64,000 nt of DNA from Taxillus chinensis (Eukaryota; Streptophyta; Magnoliopsida; Santalales; Loranthaceae): assembly GCA_023512835.1 (NCBI GenBank), contig CM042090.1, positions 18,568,356 to 18,632,355 of the forward strand, read 5' to 3'. This document shows positions 12,076 through 24,480 of this stretch, piece after piece; positions within the stretch are counted from its first letter, which is position 1, and each line of letters starts with the position of its first letter. The notes below the pieces were generated by a model that worked only from the letters and a program-made list of their open reading frames with translations, ran no database searches and was not told the origin of the DNA. The translations under genes and the position numbers were made by a program.

Positions 12076-12119
12076 AATTTTAATTCCAAACGCGTGAAGA
12101 AAGAGTAGTAGTAGCAGTA

Positions 12120-14690
12120 GCAGTATCTGGTGAGAATTCTTTTCTCCTTCGTCATATATGGTATGATGATGATTGATGTGCATGTCTGCTTTTGTGTTGT
12201 GCTTTGTGTTTATATATGTATATATATACACACACACACACTGTTCGTGTTAAGTGTTTGAATAATGCTTTCCCATAATCTGATAAAGAAGTCCAAATAG
12301 CTAGCTCATGAATCCTAAATAAAATTAAAGTGTAAGAGTTGAATTTGCGCCATGGTTGGAGGTTTGGATAGTCATTCTGAATGAAATGGACGACATGGTA
12401 CCATGAGGTCTTGCTGTATGGCATACTGAGGCGTGCAGTAAACCAAAATATCCTTGTTGGGGTCTCTTCTGTTGAGCTACTTCCCCTTTTCCTGCTTCTA
12501 AACATTTCGTGACTTTTACTAGAATTCCAAAGGTTTGGCTTGGATAGATATTTTGCTTATATGGATAAGATCTCAATTTCTGATCACCCTGGAGGCATAG
12601 CATATAATACATTATCTGTATCGTTAGCTTTTGGGAATGTAAATAAAAATGTAACTGCTCAAATGAAAGTGACTGAAATTATATTTTTGTCAGCTGTTGT
12701 TGTTGATGCAGGAAGGAAAACTTTAGGAGCACAATAATATTTTAATACTGTCAATAATTTTTAGGAACAAATGAGTGGATTTTTGTGCCTGATGGTTCCA
12801 GCAGAAGCCTTTACACGGTTTTCCTTTGTTGTCCGGATCTTAGTTATTCTTCTGATTTTTGGGGGTGTTCATATAGCTGCCACATTATGATTTATCTCAT
12901 CTAATGACCGAACTTCATATATGATTTGTATATCTTGTGCACACTCTCCTCATGGCCCAACAAGTACTGGGTAGTTACCGAGTGAGATATGAGTTTATTC
13001 TGAGTAATAGCCAATCAACTTTGTTTCATATTCTAAGAAAAAGTAACGAAGGGTTAGTAAAATGTGAGACACCAATTGATCAAAAAAATCCCCTTTATTT
13101 TAGTCCTGTTTTCTTGATAATCGTTTTTTTTTAACATTGGCTTGAAGCTTACTACTGACCTTCATATTAATTTCAAATAGAAATTATAGAATGGTTTAGA
13201 AATTGTAGTTTGGATTTCATGTGATTACTTGTCAGAAATATGGCAAGCAAAAAAGGAAAAAAAGGGTGAGGTATTTATAAGGAACTTTCGTTTTAAGAAA
13301 GGTTATGAGTACTTATGGCGGTAATTTTGTGGGTTTTAATCAATGAAGAAGTCGAGGGAGAGAGCATGTAGTGATATTTCTAGAGGATGTACTTTAGAAA
13401 TTGAAGGCACTATTTTGAAAGCTCACTAAATTAAAAGGTAACTTCTTCACTCTTCAGTTGTCCACCCAAAATATGTCTTCTGTACACTGTACTTGTATCT
13501 GATAATCTACTCTAAACCTAAACAAGCACCACCCATTTGCTTACTCTACTATTTATCGGTATAATATGTAGCAATTGAATTATCCAAATAAACACTTGTT
13601 AATAAATATATAAATCATTCTGATCTGACGTGCCAGCCATAGGCTAGGAGCATATTGTAGTCCTTCATCAGTGGCTAGGATGTTATATATTCTCTTGTGT
13701 ACAATTATCTCTGGCATTGTGTAGTAGTATTCGCTATCTATGATCGATTCATTGTGTTGCGCAGGAGTGTTTTCAAGGCAGTCCCTTTCAGCATGGTTGA
13801 GCATTGGTGGTCTTGTGTTATCAAATATAAAGCGCATGCATCATCAAAGTTAGGCGAAAACCACGGCTGATGAGCGAATGATATGAGAGTCCTGAAAGTA
13901 AAACTCATGTCTGTATGTAAATGATTTTTAGGCCATGTCTATTGCAGTAGCATGAAGACCATGAAGACAAGACAATATCATCCCTTCTGGTTTCAAAATT
14001 AATCATAATTAGTAACTTTCTTCCGTTAAGTTGTTGTTTAATGCCATTGTTTCAATTATTTTAATGTCTCGCCCATAAGCTTTTCCATGCTTCAAAGAAA
14101 GAAATTAATGAGTCTATTTCAATCGCCAATATAATAATGTCATCACTACTACTACTAATTTCAAATTTGATTAAATTAGATATTATTTGTATTTGGTTGT
14201 TTTTGTTTTTTTTTTTTTTTTTTTTTTTGTGTTTCCTTATCTTATTAGTTTCACATCAAATACGACCCATACGTGGTTTGTATTTTATTTGACTTAATTT
14301 TGTCTGATTTTTTTTTTATCTTATTTGTTTCATATCAAAGATTACACAACATAACTAACACAAATTATTGAAATATAATTCTAGTGTTTAATCGGAGCTC
14401 GCTTCTAACTTTTCTTATTTCATCGAGAATTTTCTGGGGTTGTGTTCTGGAACAATACCGAAAAATTGTGAAGAGCACTAGACACGGGTGTAATTGGCTA
14501 CAAAGGTGCCGTATCATCTTCGGCTTCACCATCAATGTTATATTTTCAAGCCACAATTTCTTCAATTAATTATAAAATTTCTTTAAATTAACTATTAATT
14601 AATATTTATAATATAATAAAATATTAGAAACCCAACAATATTAATTTTTTTAGGAAGTACCCTAGTAATCTTTAAAGAAAATGTTTTGTA
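12120..14690. other. intergenic stretch with microsatellites, no gene recognised
   Basis: Holds a TA/CA dinucleotide tract at about 12212-12240 and a T-run of about 20 near 14209-14228. Small frames (for example 12540-12737 and 13580-13837) match nothing I know and lack exon-like features. Confidence 0.45.
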
Positions 14691-14820
14691 CAAAGCATAC
14701 GGAACCATCGCCGTCGGAAAGTGACGTCGTTTTGAAACAGTAGGTAGGAGCTAGGACCGCACCGAAAATAGGCCATTGCTGCGTGCGTTCCTCCGCTCCC
14801 ATTCTACAATACAACCCAAC

Positions 14821-14822
<2 letters not shown>

Positions 14823-14856
<34 letters not shown>
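14823..14856. repeat. (CT)n microsatellite in the likely HHP 5' UTR
   Basis: An uninterrupted CT run about 80 bases before a strong splice donor (CAG|GTACTT at 14938/14939). CT tracts of this kind are common in plant 5' leaders, which supports transcription of the downstream gene from around here. Confidence 0.9.
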
Positions 14857-14861
<5 letters not shown>

Positions 14862-15701
14862 CAGCAGTCTAATGCGTCTAACATCGTGATCATCGAAACT
14901 TGGATGAATCTGTATTCTATTTCTTCATCAATTTTCAGGTACTTATTGCATTTTTGTCTTGAATTTTCGTGCTCGTTTATTTATTTTTTATTTATATTGT
15001 TACCTCGTATGGTTGCGTGAGTTTCTGTTTTTTTTTCTTTTTCATGAATCTCTGAACCGTTAATATAGGTCCCAAAATTTTAAAATTTAGGGCCTTGTCT
15101 GGCTGTTTCGTTAATATTTGACACAATTTACAGGCCATCGTTTAGTTCAGGTGTCTGTGTGTGTGTGTATATATATATATATATGTATGTATGTATAATT
15201 GTATCTCAATCTCATATTATTTTGATGGATTTAGCAGTTTCACCTTTTTTCAGCTACTTCAACGGCTACAGGAGGCGTAGGTCGAAAAAATAACATAAAT
15301 AAACAGAGCTTCAACCTGGGTTTAGTGGATGTTCTTTTTAAAAAAAAAAATGCAAGTGGAAATTTTATGTTTTTGAGCAGAATTATGAGATGATATTTTA
15401 GGAATCTGTTTTGTGTGTATTTGTTCAACATGTTTCTGAAGGCAACCAAAATTTGAATAGATTTATCCATTTTTCCGCATAGGGTAGGCGATATTTAGGG
15501 CATCCTATTCCAAATTCTGAATTCATATTGCGTGTTTAGTGATTAATTTGTTCCATTATCCTGCACAACCCCCTTTCTGTTTGTTATTCTTGTTGGGTGG
15601 TGGATATTGTTGCTTGGTTGATTTTCATTTTATCATTTATGTGTGTGTGTGTTTGTGTGTGTATATATATATATATAGGTTTGTTGTTTGTGGCTGTAGA
15701 G

Positions 15702-18064
15702 ATGCCAAATACAAGCTCTGGAAATTTAATATCTGACTCCGAAGGGAGGGATACAATTTTCTTAAAGGAAGGGAAGGGGAAAAAATTCCGGAAGAAGGTA
15801 AAATATCAGCTGATTGAGTATCACTTGTTGCCTGCATATTTGAAGGACAATGAGTTCATTTTGGGTCATTATAGATCAGAATGGCCTTTAAAGCAAGTGT
15901 TCTTGAGCATATTCGCCATCCATAATGAGACTCTTAATGTCTGGACGTAAGGGTTCTATCTCCAAAGTTTCCCTTATTTGAAATCCAACTTATCAGATTT
16001 TAGCATTTATTACTTATTTTTACTTATCCGGATTTTAGTTTCTGTTGCTCTTCTGTCATTCCTTTGTTTGTCATACTGTTTTCATACAATATAGACTGCA
16101 TATTTTAAGCTGTTTTTCTATTTGACAAAATTGCCTTTTTTGAGCTTTCCCTATTAGAGTCATATGAACAATTGCGTATTGATTAAATCATTTGGAAAGA
16201 ATTTGGTGCATGGATTAAAAAAAAATATGAGTTTAATTTGACACTGCAATTCTTTTGACAAAATTCGACACTGTATCCAACTATCCATACAATTTATGAT
16301 CTCGTGATATTTTATTTCTTTTCCAAGTATGTATCATCTAAAAATTTTGGGCTACCCAATGGTTGAGAACAACCATTGTCTTCAGGTCCAGACCTTTCAT
16401 TCCACCCGCACACTTAAATCTTATTAAATTTATAGTTATTATTTCAAAATCTGGTTATTTTTTGTATACTTAAGAATTCAATGTTAAAGTTTTTTTTTCT
16501 AAAAACTCAATGCATATGCTCCTTCACATGTTTAGAAATTACTTCTCTAATGCTGTCCAAGACCACCAAAAACTTGAGGCATGGAATACAAAAAATCATA
16601 TATAATTGAACTTGGGGGGTTTCATTTCTGATTCTATATACGCAATTACACTTTAAGGCAACTGAATTTATATTTGTATTGCTAATTTGAGCTTTTATTT
16701 TAAGTTTTATGTTTTTGGTTTTCACCTGTGTTTGTTTCAGGCATTTGATCGGTTTCTTACTTTTCCTTTCCTTGACTATATATACGGCAATGAAGATTCC
16801 TGCTGTTGTGGATCTCCCGACCGTGCAACAGTTGTCCAAAGTCCTGAGGAAAGCTGATTTGCATAAAATTCGATCAGGACTCTTAAATTGCCTCCCTTCT
16901 TTAGCGAAGATGCCCAACTTTTTCAACTTGACTGATAAAATGAAGGCATCTTTGCCTCCCATGGAGTTGTTGTCATCACTTCCAGATTGGCATATATTGG
17001 AGCTTCTCAATAAATACATGCCTGGGCATTTTTCCCATACTAGTACTCAGGCGGATGACTGTGTTCTGGTAATTTTGTTTGTTTTCCATGGCCTTTTCAG
17101 CCAATTTGCTTTGTTCATTATAGTACGCAAAAAAAAAAAAAAAAAAAAAAGAGGACCAGAACCATGAATCGGTCATTCAGCAAACATGGCTGCAACAATT
17201 CTGACATGGAAATTCACGTGGGAATTGAAAATTATACGTTGTTGAAAGAGATGTGCTTTAGATGGCACGATGCACTATTTCCAAATCTAGCATGCAGGCG
17301 GAAATGCCTATGATTTTATCGGTTTTGTGGGATTACAGACCCATACATTTCTTCTATGTTGTCTGTTTCTTGCTGATTTTATGGTCCAGAGCTAAATTTG
17401 GTCCCTATTTTTATTTATGCGGATGCAGCACAGCGTAATAGCTCCCTTGGTTACTCAGTCAATCACGAGATGGCCATTTTTTGTGTTTTTGGGTGGGGCC
17501 ATGTTCTGTTTGCTGGCAAGCAGTAGCTGCCACCTGCTCTCCTGCCATTCCGAGCGATTGTCCTACATAATGCTGAGGCTGGACTACGCAGGAATCGCTG
17601 TCCTCATCTCGACCTCCTTCTACCCTCCCGTGTATTACTCCTTCATGTGCGACCCCTTCTTCTGCAATCTCTATCTAGGCGTCATCACACTCTTCGGCAT
17701 CGTCACCACCATCTTCTCTCTCCTCCCGTCCTTCCAGAGCCCAGAGTTTCGAAGCTTCCGGGCTTCCCTCTTCTTCGGGATGGGCATGTCGGGTGCAGTC
17801 CCCGTACTACATAAGCTGATACTGTTCTGGAATCGGCCAGAGGCCTTGCAGACCACCGGTTATGAGGTTCTGATGGGGGCTCTGTACGGGTTGGGAGCAC
17901 TCATCTACGCCGTGAGAATCCCAGAGCGGTGGAAACCTGGGAGGTTCGACATTGCAGGACAAAGCCACCAGCTGTTTCATGTGCTGGTGGTGGCGGGAGC
18001 ATTCACCCACTACCACGCTGGGGTAATTTACCTCAAGTGGCGGGACTTTGAAGGTTGTTCTTAA
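15702..18064 (+). CDS. heptahelical transmembrane protein, PAQR/adiponectin-receptor-like (HHP4/5 type)
   Basis: Three coding exons: 15702-15946, 16741-17068 and 17429-18064. All junctions are GT-AG and in frame, giving 402 residues, in the range of plant HHP4/HHP5. The N-terminal ~80 residues are polar and probably cytosolic, ending in HNETLNVWTHLIGF, the PAQR entry motif. A long hydrophilic loop separates the first helix from the other membrane segments. Later hallmarks are SSSCHLLSCHSERLS-MLRLDYAGI and HQLFHVLVVAGAFTHYHAG, which contain the Ser/His/Asp/His residues that bind zinc in PAQR hydrolases. Seven membrane helices fit. A 5' UTR intron is likely (donor 14939, acceptor near 15678 or 15699), with the CT-rich leader as first exon. 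In plants the family is linked to hormone and sugar responses; the substrate is not known. Confidence 0.93.
17130..17149. repeat. poly(A) run in HHP intron 2
   Basis: About 20 consecutive A bases just after coding exon 2. Simple low complexity, with no evidence of a retroposon end. Confidence 0.8.
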
Positions 18065-18356
18065 CCATGGGTTTGATTTGTTTTGCTGGAGCAATGTATT
18101 GAGTTCCAATGATTCTGAGCTCTAACTGAAAAGAAAGCTTTCCGTGTCTTGGTTGGCAAGGGGTTTATGTAATAAAATTATGTTGCCAATTTAAAATATA
18201 TATTATAATTGCCTTTACACTGTGAGACCGTGGGTTTGATTTGATCATATGACGTTGGTTATTAGTCATATATTTTCAATTTCGCTCAAGAGGAAATGTT
18301 TTCGAGGCGAACTTGTTAACATGACTGTCTGGGTTAGACAGGAAAAAACGATGGAA

Positions 18357-18364
18357 AAAAAACC
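18357..18364 (-). terminator. Pol III T-run terminator for tRNA-Thr
   Basis: An A8 tract on the plus strand (T8 on the tRNA strand) beginning a few bases past the tRNA 3' end. This is the standard RNA polymerase III stop signal. Confidence 0.8.
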
Positions 18365-18370
18365 AAACAT

Positions 18371-18443
18371 GCTTTCATTGAGAGTCGAACTCAAGACCTC
18401 CCGCTTACTAAACGGGTGCTCTAACCAACTGAGCTATGAAAGC
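18371..18443 (-). tRNA. tRNA-Thr (anticodon AGT)
   Basis: The reverse complement folds into a complete cloverleaf of 73 nt. Acceptor stem GCTTTCA pairs with TGAAAGC. D stem GCTC/GAGC encloses AGTTGGTTA. Anticodon stem CCCGT/GCGGG (one G-T pair) encloses TTAGTAA, with anticodon AGT. T stem TTGAG/CTCAA encloses TTCGACT. No intron and no encoded CCA, as expected for a nuclear gene. A run of eight T on the gene strand (AAAAAAAA around 18357-18364) provides Pol III termination just downstream. Confidence 0.95.
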
Positions 18444-18449
18444 AACGTT

Positions 18450-21400
18450 GTGAAGGTTCGTATATATATTAATTTAAAACATCTTACAAATTTCAGTTAA
18501 AGGTCTTCCTTCGCAAATCGCAACGGTGACCGTCAAGACTCGGAATGCATGCGAGACTCTGCTGCGGTGGCTATCTTTCATGTCATGTGAGTGAGACATT
18601 GGCAGTAGACTCGGTGGACCCTACTAAATCTGACACATTAACGTGTTCGCCGCTAGTTTCCTTTTCCCCGGAAGTTCATCGATCGCCAAGGCCACCTGAA
18701 TGGACTAAATAGCAAACGCAATCCTCTGACACAGAAGATCAGGATTGCGTGGTGATCATGTAAACATACACGTTGAAAACTACCCATACCGACCGACCTC
18801 AAATTTAAATTGCCAAGTAATTCTCTTAATTATGTGTGTATATACATACATACATACATACATACATATATGAATTCAATGAATGCTCAGATTGAGTGTT
18901 CTGGTATACAACAATAACAAATATCATATTAAAGAAACAAGAGAACGAAATAAGCACATATATACCAAAAAATTTCCAAAACCACGTATATTATATAGCA
19001 AATAGCCACATACGTACCAACTAGCCGTAGAAAGTACACCTCCCTGGCCCCACTCTTGGGTTGCCATCTCTGAGTTTGGAGTTCTTATCGAGTTCTGACT
19101 GCTACTATGAACTAACCTGTGACGTTTAGCAAAATAATATTTAATGATCATGATGATAACAATTTTATTTGATTTTTTCCAAACTCAAAACCTTCGGTTG
19201 TGTAACTTGTGTGTTGACTTGAACTTTTAAAAAACCAATATTAAAAGCTAATGGCACGTATATGTGTTGGATTTGGTTTCCAAATACGTACACGGCAGGA
19301 TTGCTTGCTGTGTTCAAGGCCATTCACCTGGAATTAGTCCGTTTGAGCTTGGATATGGCCACTAGGGCATGGGATATGGCCGCAAGTCCGCAACATCCGT
19401 TATTATAAAAAAAATAATAATAAAGAACATTGCAACTTTTTTTGGGGGGGCGAGTTTGGGTTATTGTGTCCCAATCTTAGAAATATTTAATTATTACGCA
19501 CGTACATTAAAAATTAATCTTGACTCTTCCATATGAACAATCAAATCATAATCTCATTCTTTCAGTTATAAACTACTAGCTAATTTCTCAATATGACTAT
19601 TGTGTTTGTAGCAATTATCGTCCGATCTTATTTATGTATGTTACATGTACGCGCAAATCTGTGATACCAGAACAATTTAGGTTCAATAGAATTCTAAAAA
19701 TGTATTATATATATGAATTTAGTAAATATATATGTATAATTGATTTTACATAACAAACATAATAAATAAATTATTAAAATGACATAATTTTGAACTATAT
19801 TATAACTTTTTTGTGTGTTTTTTTTGTTTTTTTTATATCTTTCTCTTCTTTTTTTTATAATCTGGCATTTTTTTGTTTTTTTTAAGTTTCCTAAAACAAA
19901 TTAGAGCTAGCTTAATTCGTAAGAATTCTAATGTTTTCAAATTTATTTTTTTGTATTTTAAAGTTTGTTCTTGTTTAAAATTTTTTATTCTAATTTTAAA
20001 TCTTGGTGTACACCCTATATCTAAGTGATAATTAAGAAAAAAATTACCTGCCTTCATTGCTCAAATTAATATATCACAGCAGACCAGCCACCGCCATCAC
20101 CACATCTCTTATGCGATTAGAGCCCAAATTGTTGATGTCCTTGGCTAATTAAGTTGATTGTATAGATTCGTATTGAAAGTTTGTTAGATAGTTCATCCAT
20201 AAGTAAAGGACGACCGTTCTCTCTCGTCGGACATGGATCTAGGGATGAATACCTGAAATTATTTATAGTTGACTGTGCATAAGGACGAAAACAACGTAGC
20301 TTCTTCTCACATTAAACTCAAGTTATTTTTGGGGGTTTACAAAATTTAAATACTTTAATTTGAATTAAATCTATGTAATTAAAAAATTAAATACACAACA
20401 AGGTATAATAATAATGAATTTCATTCCCACTCCTATCAATTACGTTATTGCATTCCCTCCTCTCGAAAGTTATTCTGATTAGTCATCTCATATGTATTTA
20501 TGCGCATATATATACACACACACACACTAGATACGATTTTATTGGTATTACATTATAATTTATTTAAATTATAATTAATAGTCAAATCTAACTGTTCGTG
20601 ATTTTTAAAATATTAATGTAATTTTGTTTTTAAAAATAAAATTATGATTATAGAAACTCTTTTTTTTAATATATATTTTCAAAATTTAAAAATGAAAATC
20701 ACCCCAACGCATGTATTGCATTGTGTAGGGTTAATCTACGTGTGAAGCTGTACACCTTAATTTTACAAAAATCAATGATTTTCTTATATAGATGCTATTT
20801 ACCAAAATAAAAAATCTAAATACCCTCAAATAAAAGTTTTAAATTTTATGAATTTGAACACCTTGAAATTTTTTCCTAGAGCAACTACTAGCTAGTGCAC
20901 AAGTCTATATATAATTATATGATTATTTAGAAAAAACTATATATATGTATGGTCTTAGTTTTCTAACTTAAAATTGGTATCACATTGTGTGAGTAGACTT
21001 GTTATTTCTCTCAATGTGATGTACTTAGTTAACATAGCCATTATAAATGTTTCTCAAGGATGACGGTGCAAACTTTTCCAAAATTCATCACAATCTATAT
21101 ATGAGCGTGTTAGGTTATCAAGTTTTAAAATGTGATTCTATTTTTAAAAATAAAATCTGACAGACAAAATATATTTGAGACATCTGTTTTTTTTATATAA
21201 ATTAATGATACTTTATTAAAATCTTCATTAGAAAAAAATACTTATTTTTGAAAACGATCTTTAAATTATTTTATTTTTAAAATTAAAATTAATTTTCTGT
21301 GTGGCTTTTACAACTTTTGTGGGAGCTGTTTAAAAAAAAAAAAAGCACATCAGTTTTAAATTACATTCTTTTTTTCGGGGGGTGGTTTTCCCTAAGTCGT

Positions 21401-21470
21401 GAGACATTAAAAAGCGCGGGAGAGTCGTCGTCTTTATCCTAAGCATAATGCATTAACCTTTCATTTTGCA
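18450..21470. other. gene-poor intergenic DNA
   Basis: No gene recognised. Contains a perfect 9-bp inverted repeat CGCAATCCT/AGGATTGCG (18717-18749), a TACA tetranucleotide tract (about 18843-18866), and long AT-rich low-complexity stretches between 19400 and 21350. Confidence 0.5.
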
Positions 21471-22000
21471 AAATCACAGAAGTATAGAGGGGAAAGAAAA
21501 CCCAAAACCCAAAACCCAAAAACCAAAAACCAAAAAATAAAAACAAAGCAAAACGTACGGCCGAACACAGCGGTCAAAATTAAAACCCCGTACGTACGTA
21601 TAATTTTTCTTCTCTAGCTTCTTCGTCATTTTGTTTTCTTGTTAAAGTTAAAACCTATAATTTAAACTCTCAACTCTTGAACCCATAAATACAATTCGAT
21701 AGAGTTGGGTAAATTAAGAAGGTAGAGCATCTAACTGTGGGGCAGTGTATAGCAGAAGGTACATGTGAGTCCAGCAATTTGATTGCACTAATTGGTATCC
21801 AAAAATCAAGGGCGGGTTCAGTACGTATTATTAGCAGCTGGCCCCTCCGCCCTCTGTGTACACGCAGAACGACGTGGGCTTTGTGCAAGTGCCAGGGGGT
21901 CCTGAAGAAGAGACAGATTTGAACCTTGTTCAATGACGGTTGGTTAAACTTTGGGCTGATGATTGACAATTCAAGTAGCGTGCATGCATTGTGCTATTTT
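21470..22000. other. leader-like, GC-richer segment without a recognisable gene
   Basis: Begins with AAAACCCAAAACCC-type degenerate repeats (about 21495-21530) and CT-rich DNA resembling a plant 5' UTR. A GC-richer stretch of about 250 bases follows (21720-21970) that is open on both strands. Neither product (61 aa plus, 99 aa minus) resembles a known family. A non-coding RNA or gene fragment is possible; I cannot decide. Confidence 0.3.
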
Positions 22001-23398
22001 TTTACCCTACCATGGACCCTCTTCTTCTTGTACAAGTAGCTAGCATGCAGCATTAATTTTACCAGGGTTCTGAACTAAATTATTGTCCCATTCCCAGCGC
22101 AATGGTGCAGTACACTAGTGCAGTCATGATCGATCTGATGCGCAAGTTTGTACTTTGAATTGGCCTAGCGTGGGTAAACAACTGGTTAAATTTCCAACAT
22201 TGAAAACAAAAGAGAAGGAACGTTTCATAGGCCACATGTTGTACAGCTCATGAAATGAGCTAAATAATCGCGTTAGGGCAGGTGGCTAGCTAGCTAAATA
22301 GGAAAGTAATGTGACAACTAATGCTGCGATGATCACCTCTCCGGATAAGATTTTCGCGTAACAATTATCACCCTCAATGCTGTGTAATTAACATTTTTAA
22401 AATTATTTTTATTAATATTTTAATTTAATAAATATTAATTAATTTTTAAATATTAGTTATTTAACTAAAAATTTTTAAATAATAAAAAAATATTATATCA
22501 TAAATAGGTCATTAAAAATAATTTTTACCTCAAGTACAATTAAATTTTAGTAAATATAGTTAAAGATGTTTTCCTGAATGATTTATTAAGACACGCGTGT
22601 TTCTTTTGTTAAAGACTGATTTGACTTGTTGAACGAGCGTCATTTGCGGTTATTGTAAGAATGCAATATATTAAAATATCTCAAAAAACAAATCTATTTT
22701 AGCGTTTAAAAAACCAAAAACGGTGCCTTTTTGAGATGATTAATTCGTTGTAATGCATGCCTACAATAACCACAATTAAAGGACCTTATGGTTAACTTTT
22801 CTCTTCCAAGTTTGCAATGTAGGGATGTAGTATAATAAAACATTTCAAGATGACATTGTTTTGATGCTTTTTTTATTTTATTTTAATTAAAATGATATTG
22901 TTTTAATATGGTTTGGTGTAATGCATCATGCACAGAAATGATCTAGTGTGTGACATATTAGGGTGGACATCGTATTGTGTTAGGTCGATCTTGACTTTGG
23001 TTGAAATTAATTTCTCGAGGTTCAACATGGTTGACCTTAACCGGCCACGAGTATATAAAGATCAGAGATCTCCTTACAACATAATAAAACCTAGGTTAAC
23101 TTTTTTATGGCAACATCAGCCGCAGGAAAGAAACATTGACCTTAAAAACTCGGATCAACCTTTCTGTTGTTTTTTTTATATGAATAATAAATTTAGACGT
23201 TTGAACTTTTTTGTATTATATATATATTTTAAAAATTCAAATACAAAAGTCTGTTTGATAGAATTTCTGAGTCTGCCCCTATCATGCACGTACGTCGTGA
23301 TTTTTTTTCAGTTTGAGTATAGTTTGTCCTCTGACTCCTCTGGCTTGCGGGAGCATATATAGATCATGCGCGCTTATGTGCTCGCTATTTTTTTTCCT

Positions 23399-23480
23399 CA
23401 CATGTGATAACTTAAAAAACTTTTTCTCCTCACATGTGATAATATATTTACTTTTAAGACAACACATGTGATACCTTAAA
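23399..23480. repeat. three spaced copies of a CACATGTG-containing unit (~32 bp period)
   Basis: The palindrome CACATGTG occurs at 23399-23406, 23431-23438 and 23463-23470, exactly 32 bases apart. Each is followed by ATA and a TTAAAAACTTTT-like segment, although the spacer of the second copy has diverged. CACATGTG is an E-box-type core that bHLH factors can bind. Confidence 0.85.
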
Positions 23481-23504
23481 AACTTTTATTTAAAAAACAA
23501 AAAA

Positions 23505-23507
<3 letters not shown>

Positions 23508-23541
<34 letters not shown>
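23508..23541. repeat. (AG)n microsatellite
   Basis: An uninterrupted AG dinucleotide run directly downstream of the CACATGTG repeat cluster. Confidence 0.9.
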
Positions 23542-23547
<6 letters not shown>

Positions 23548-24068
23548 GGAGATGAGTAAGCTACACGTCCTACACGCCAGAAGTATGGTGTAGAACTGAA
23601 GAAGAAATGGGCATGAACTGGGTCTTCTTACCAAATTGAAGACATATTTGCCAGGACGGAAGCAGGGTCAAACACAACCGATGGGTGTTTTTTGTTTGAA
23701 TATAACCGAACAATATTGACATAATATTTTAATATATAAAAGATTGATAGTGAAATGAAAAAGCAATGAAACACAAAAATTATTTCCAAAAGATTACAAC
23801 ACCAAGCACGTCGGAATTTATTAATTTTACATGCACGGATATTGGTCGGACGGAGGACACTTTATTGACTTGTGCTTTTAGAGGGATTTAGATAATTTGT
23901 CGTTTTATGATCTACAAATTAATTTATGGTATATATATGCACACTAATTTATTTACTAGTTAGTTAAGCTGTCAGAGATCTAATTTCTCCACCTAAACAA
24001 GAGTTAATGCGTGGGCATATTGAAATAAAAATAAATTAGGAAAGCCCTTTAGGATTTGAATTCATATG

Positions 24069-24480
24069 CACTACAAGAAGACACAAACGCCACGCATAAT
24101 ATAATATGTGTGTGTGTGTGTGTGTGCAGTACACCCAACCCACATGTGGTGAGGCCTTCGGGGTCAAGCTGGCAGAGCCAGCCCACCTTTAACCGGCTCC
24201 CCTCCCCACCAACTGACCCACCACTAGGCTCTAGTGGCTCTCCTTGTCTCTCTCCCCGTCTAATGTGCCTCGATCGCCTTGTCTATCTCCCCGTCTAATG
24301 CTCATCAACTGGTAGTTTTGATTCACCCGCAGGCACAAACGTTATGGGGACAAATGTGTGCCCCGAAAACGACAACAGCGAACAGAAAATGTGCTGGATT
24401 TGAACTCCCAATGAATCATATCATAAACTTGTGCCTATTTGACCTATATAGTCATGCTACCTAATGAAAGGTTAGATATT
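24069..24480. mobile_element. possible transposon relic with CACTA-like end and SINE-like B box
   Basis: CACTACAAGAAGACACAAACGCC at 24069-24091 (given in parts: CACTACAAGAAG then ACACAAACGCC) resembles the usual dicot CACTA terminus, which starts CACTACAAGAAAAA. A (TG)n run (24107-24126) and GC-rich DNA follow. A 24-bp unit ending CCCCGTCTAATG is duplicated (near 24242 and 24277). On the minus strand AGTTCAAATCC (24396-24406) matches the Pol III B-box consensus at 10 of 11 positions. The matching second terminus was not found, so the class is unresolved. Confidence 0.3.

Larger units (their letters stand above)
22000..24060. other. gene-poor intergenic DNA with small repeats
   Basis: No gene recognised. 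AT-rich tracts around 22390-22560. A frame at 22928-23362 looks accidental. Holds the CACATGTG triplicate and the GA microsatellite listed separately. Confidence 0.5.

Noticed and set aside
21490..21535. AAAACCC repeats resembling plant telomere sequence
   Set aside because: The unit is irregular (AAAACCC, AAAAACC) and not TTTAGGG; more like a low-complexity 5' leader than an interstitial telomere.
21715..21760. tRNA-like GGTAGAGCATC
   Set aside because: Resembles a D-arm, but no acceptor, anticodon or T stems can be formed around it.
22928..23362. 144-residue plus-strand frame
   Set aside because: Product is low in information, crosses AT-rich tracts and matches no family; judged accidental.
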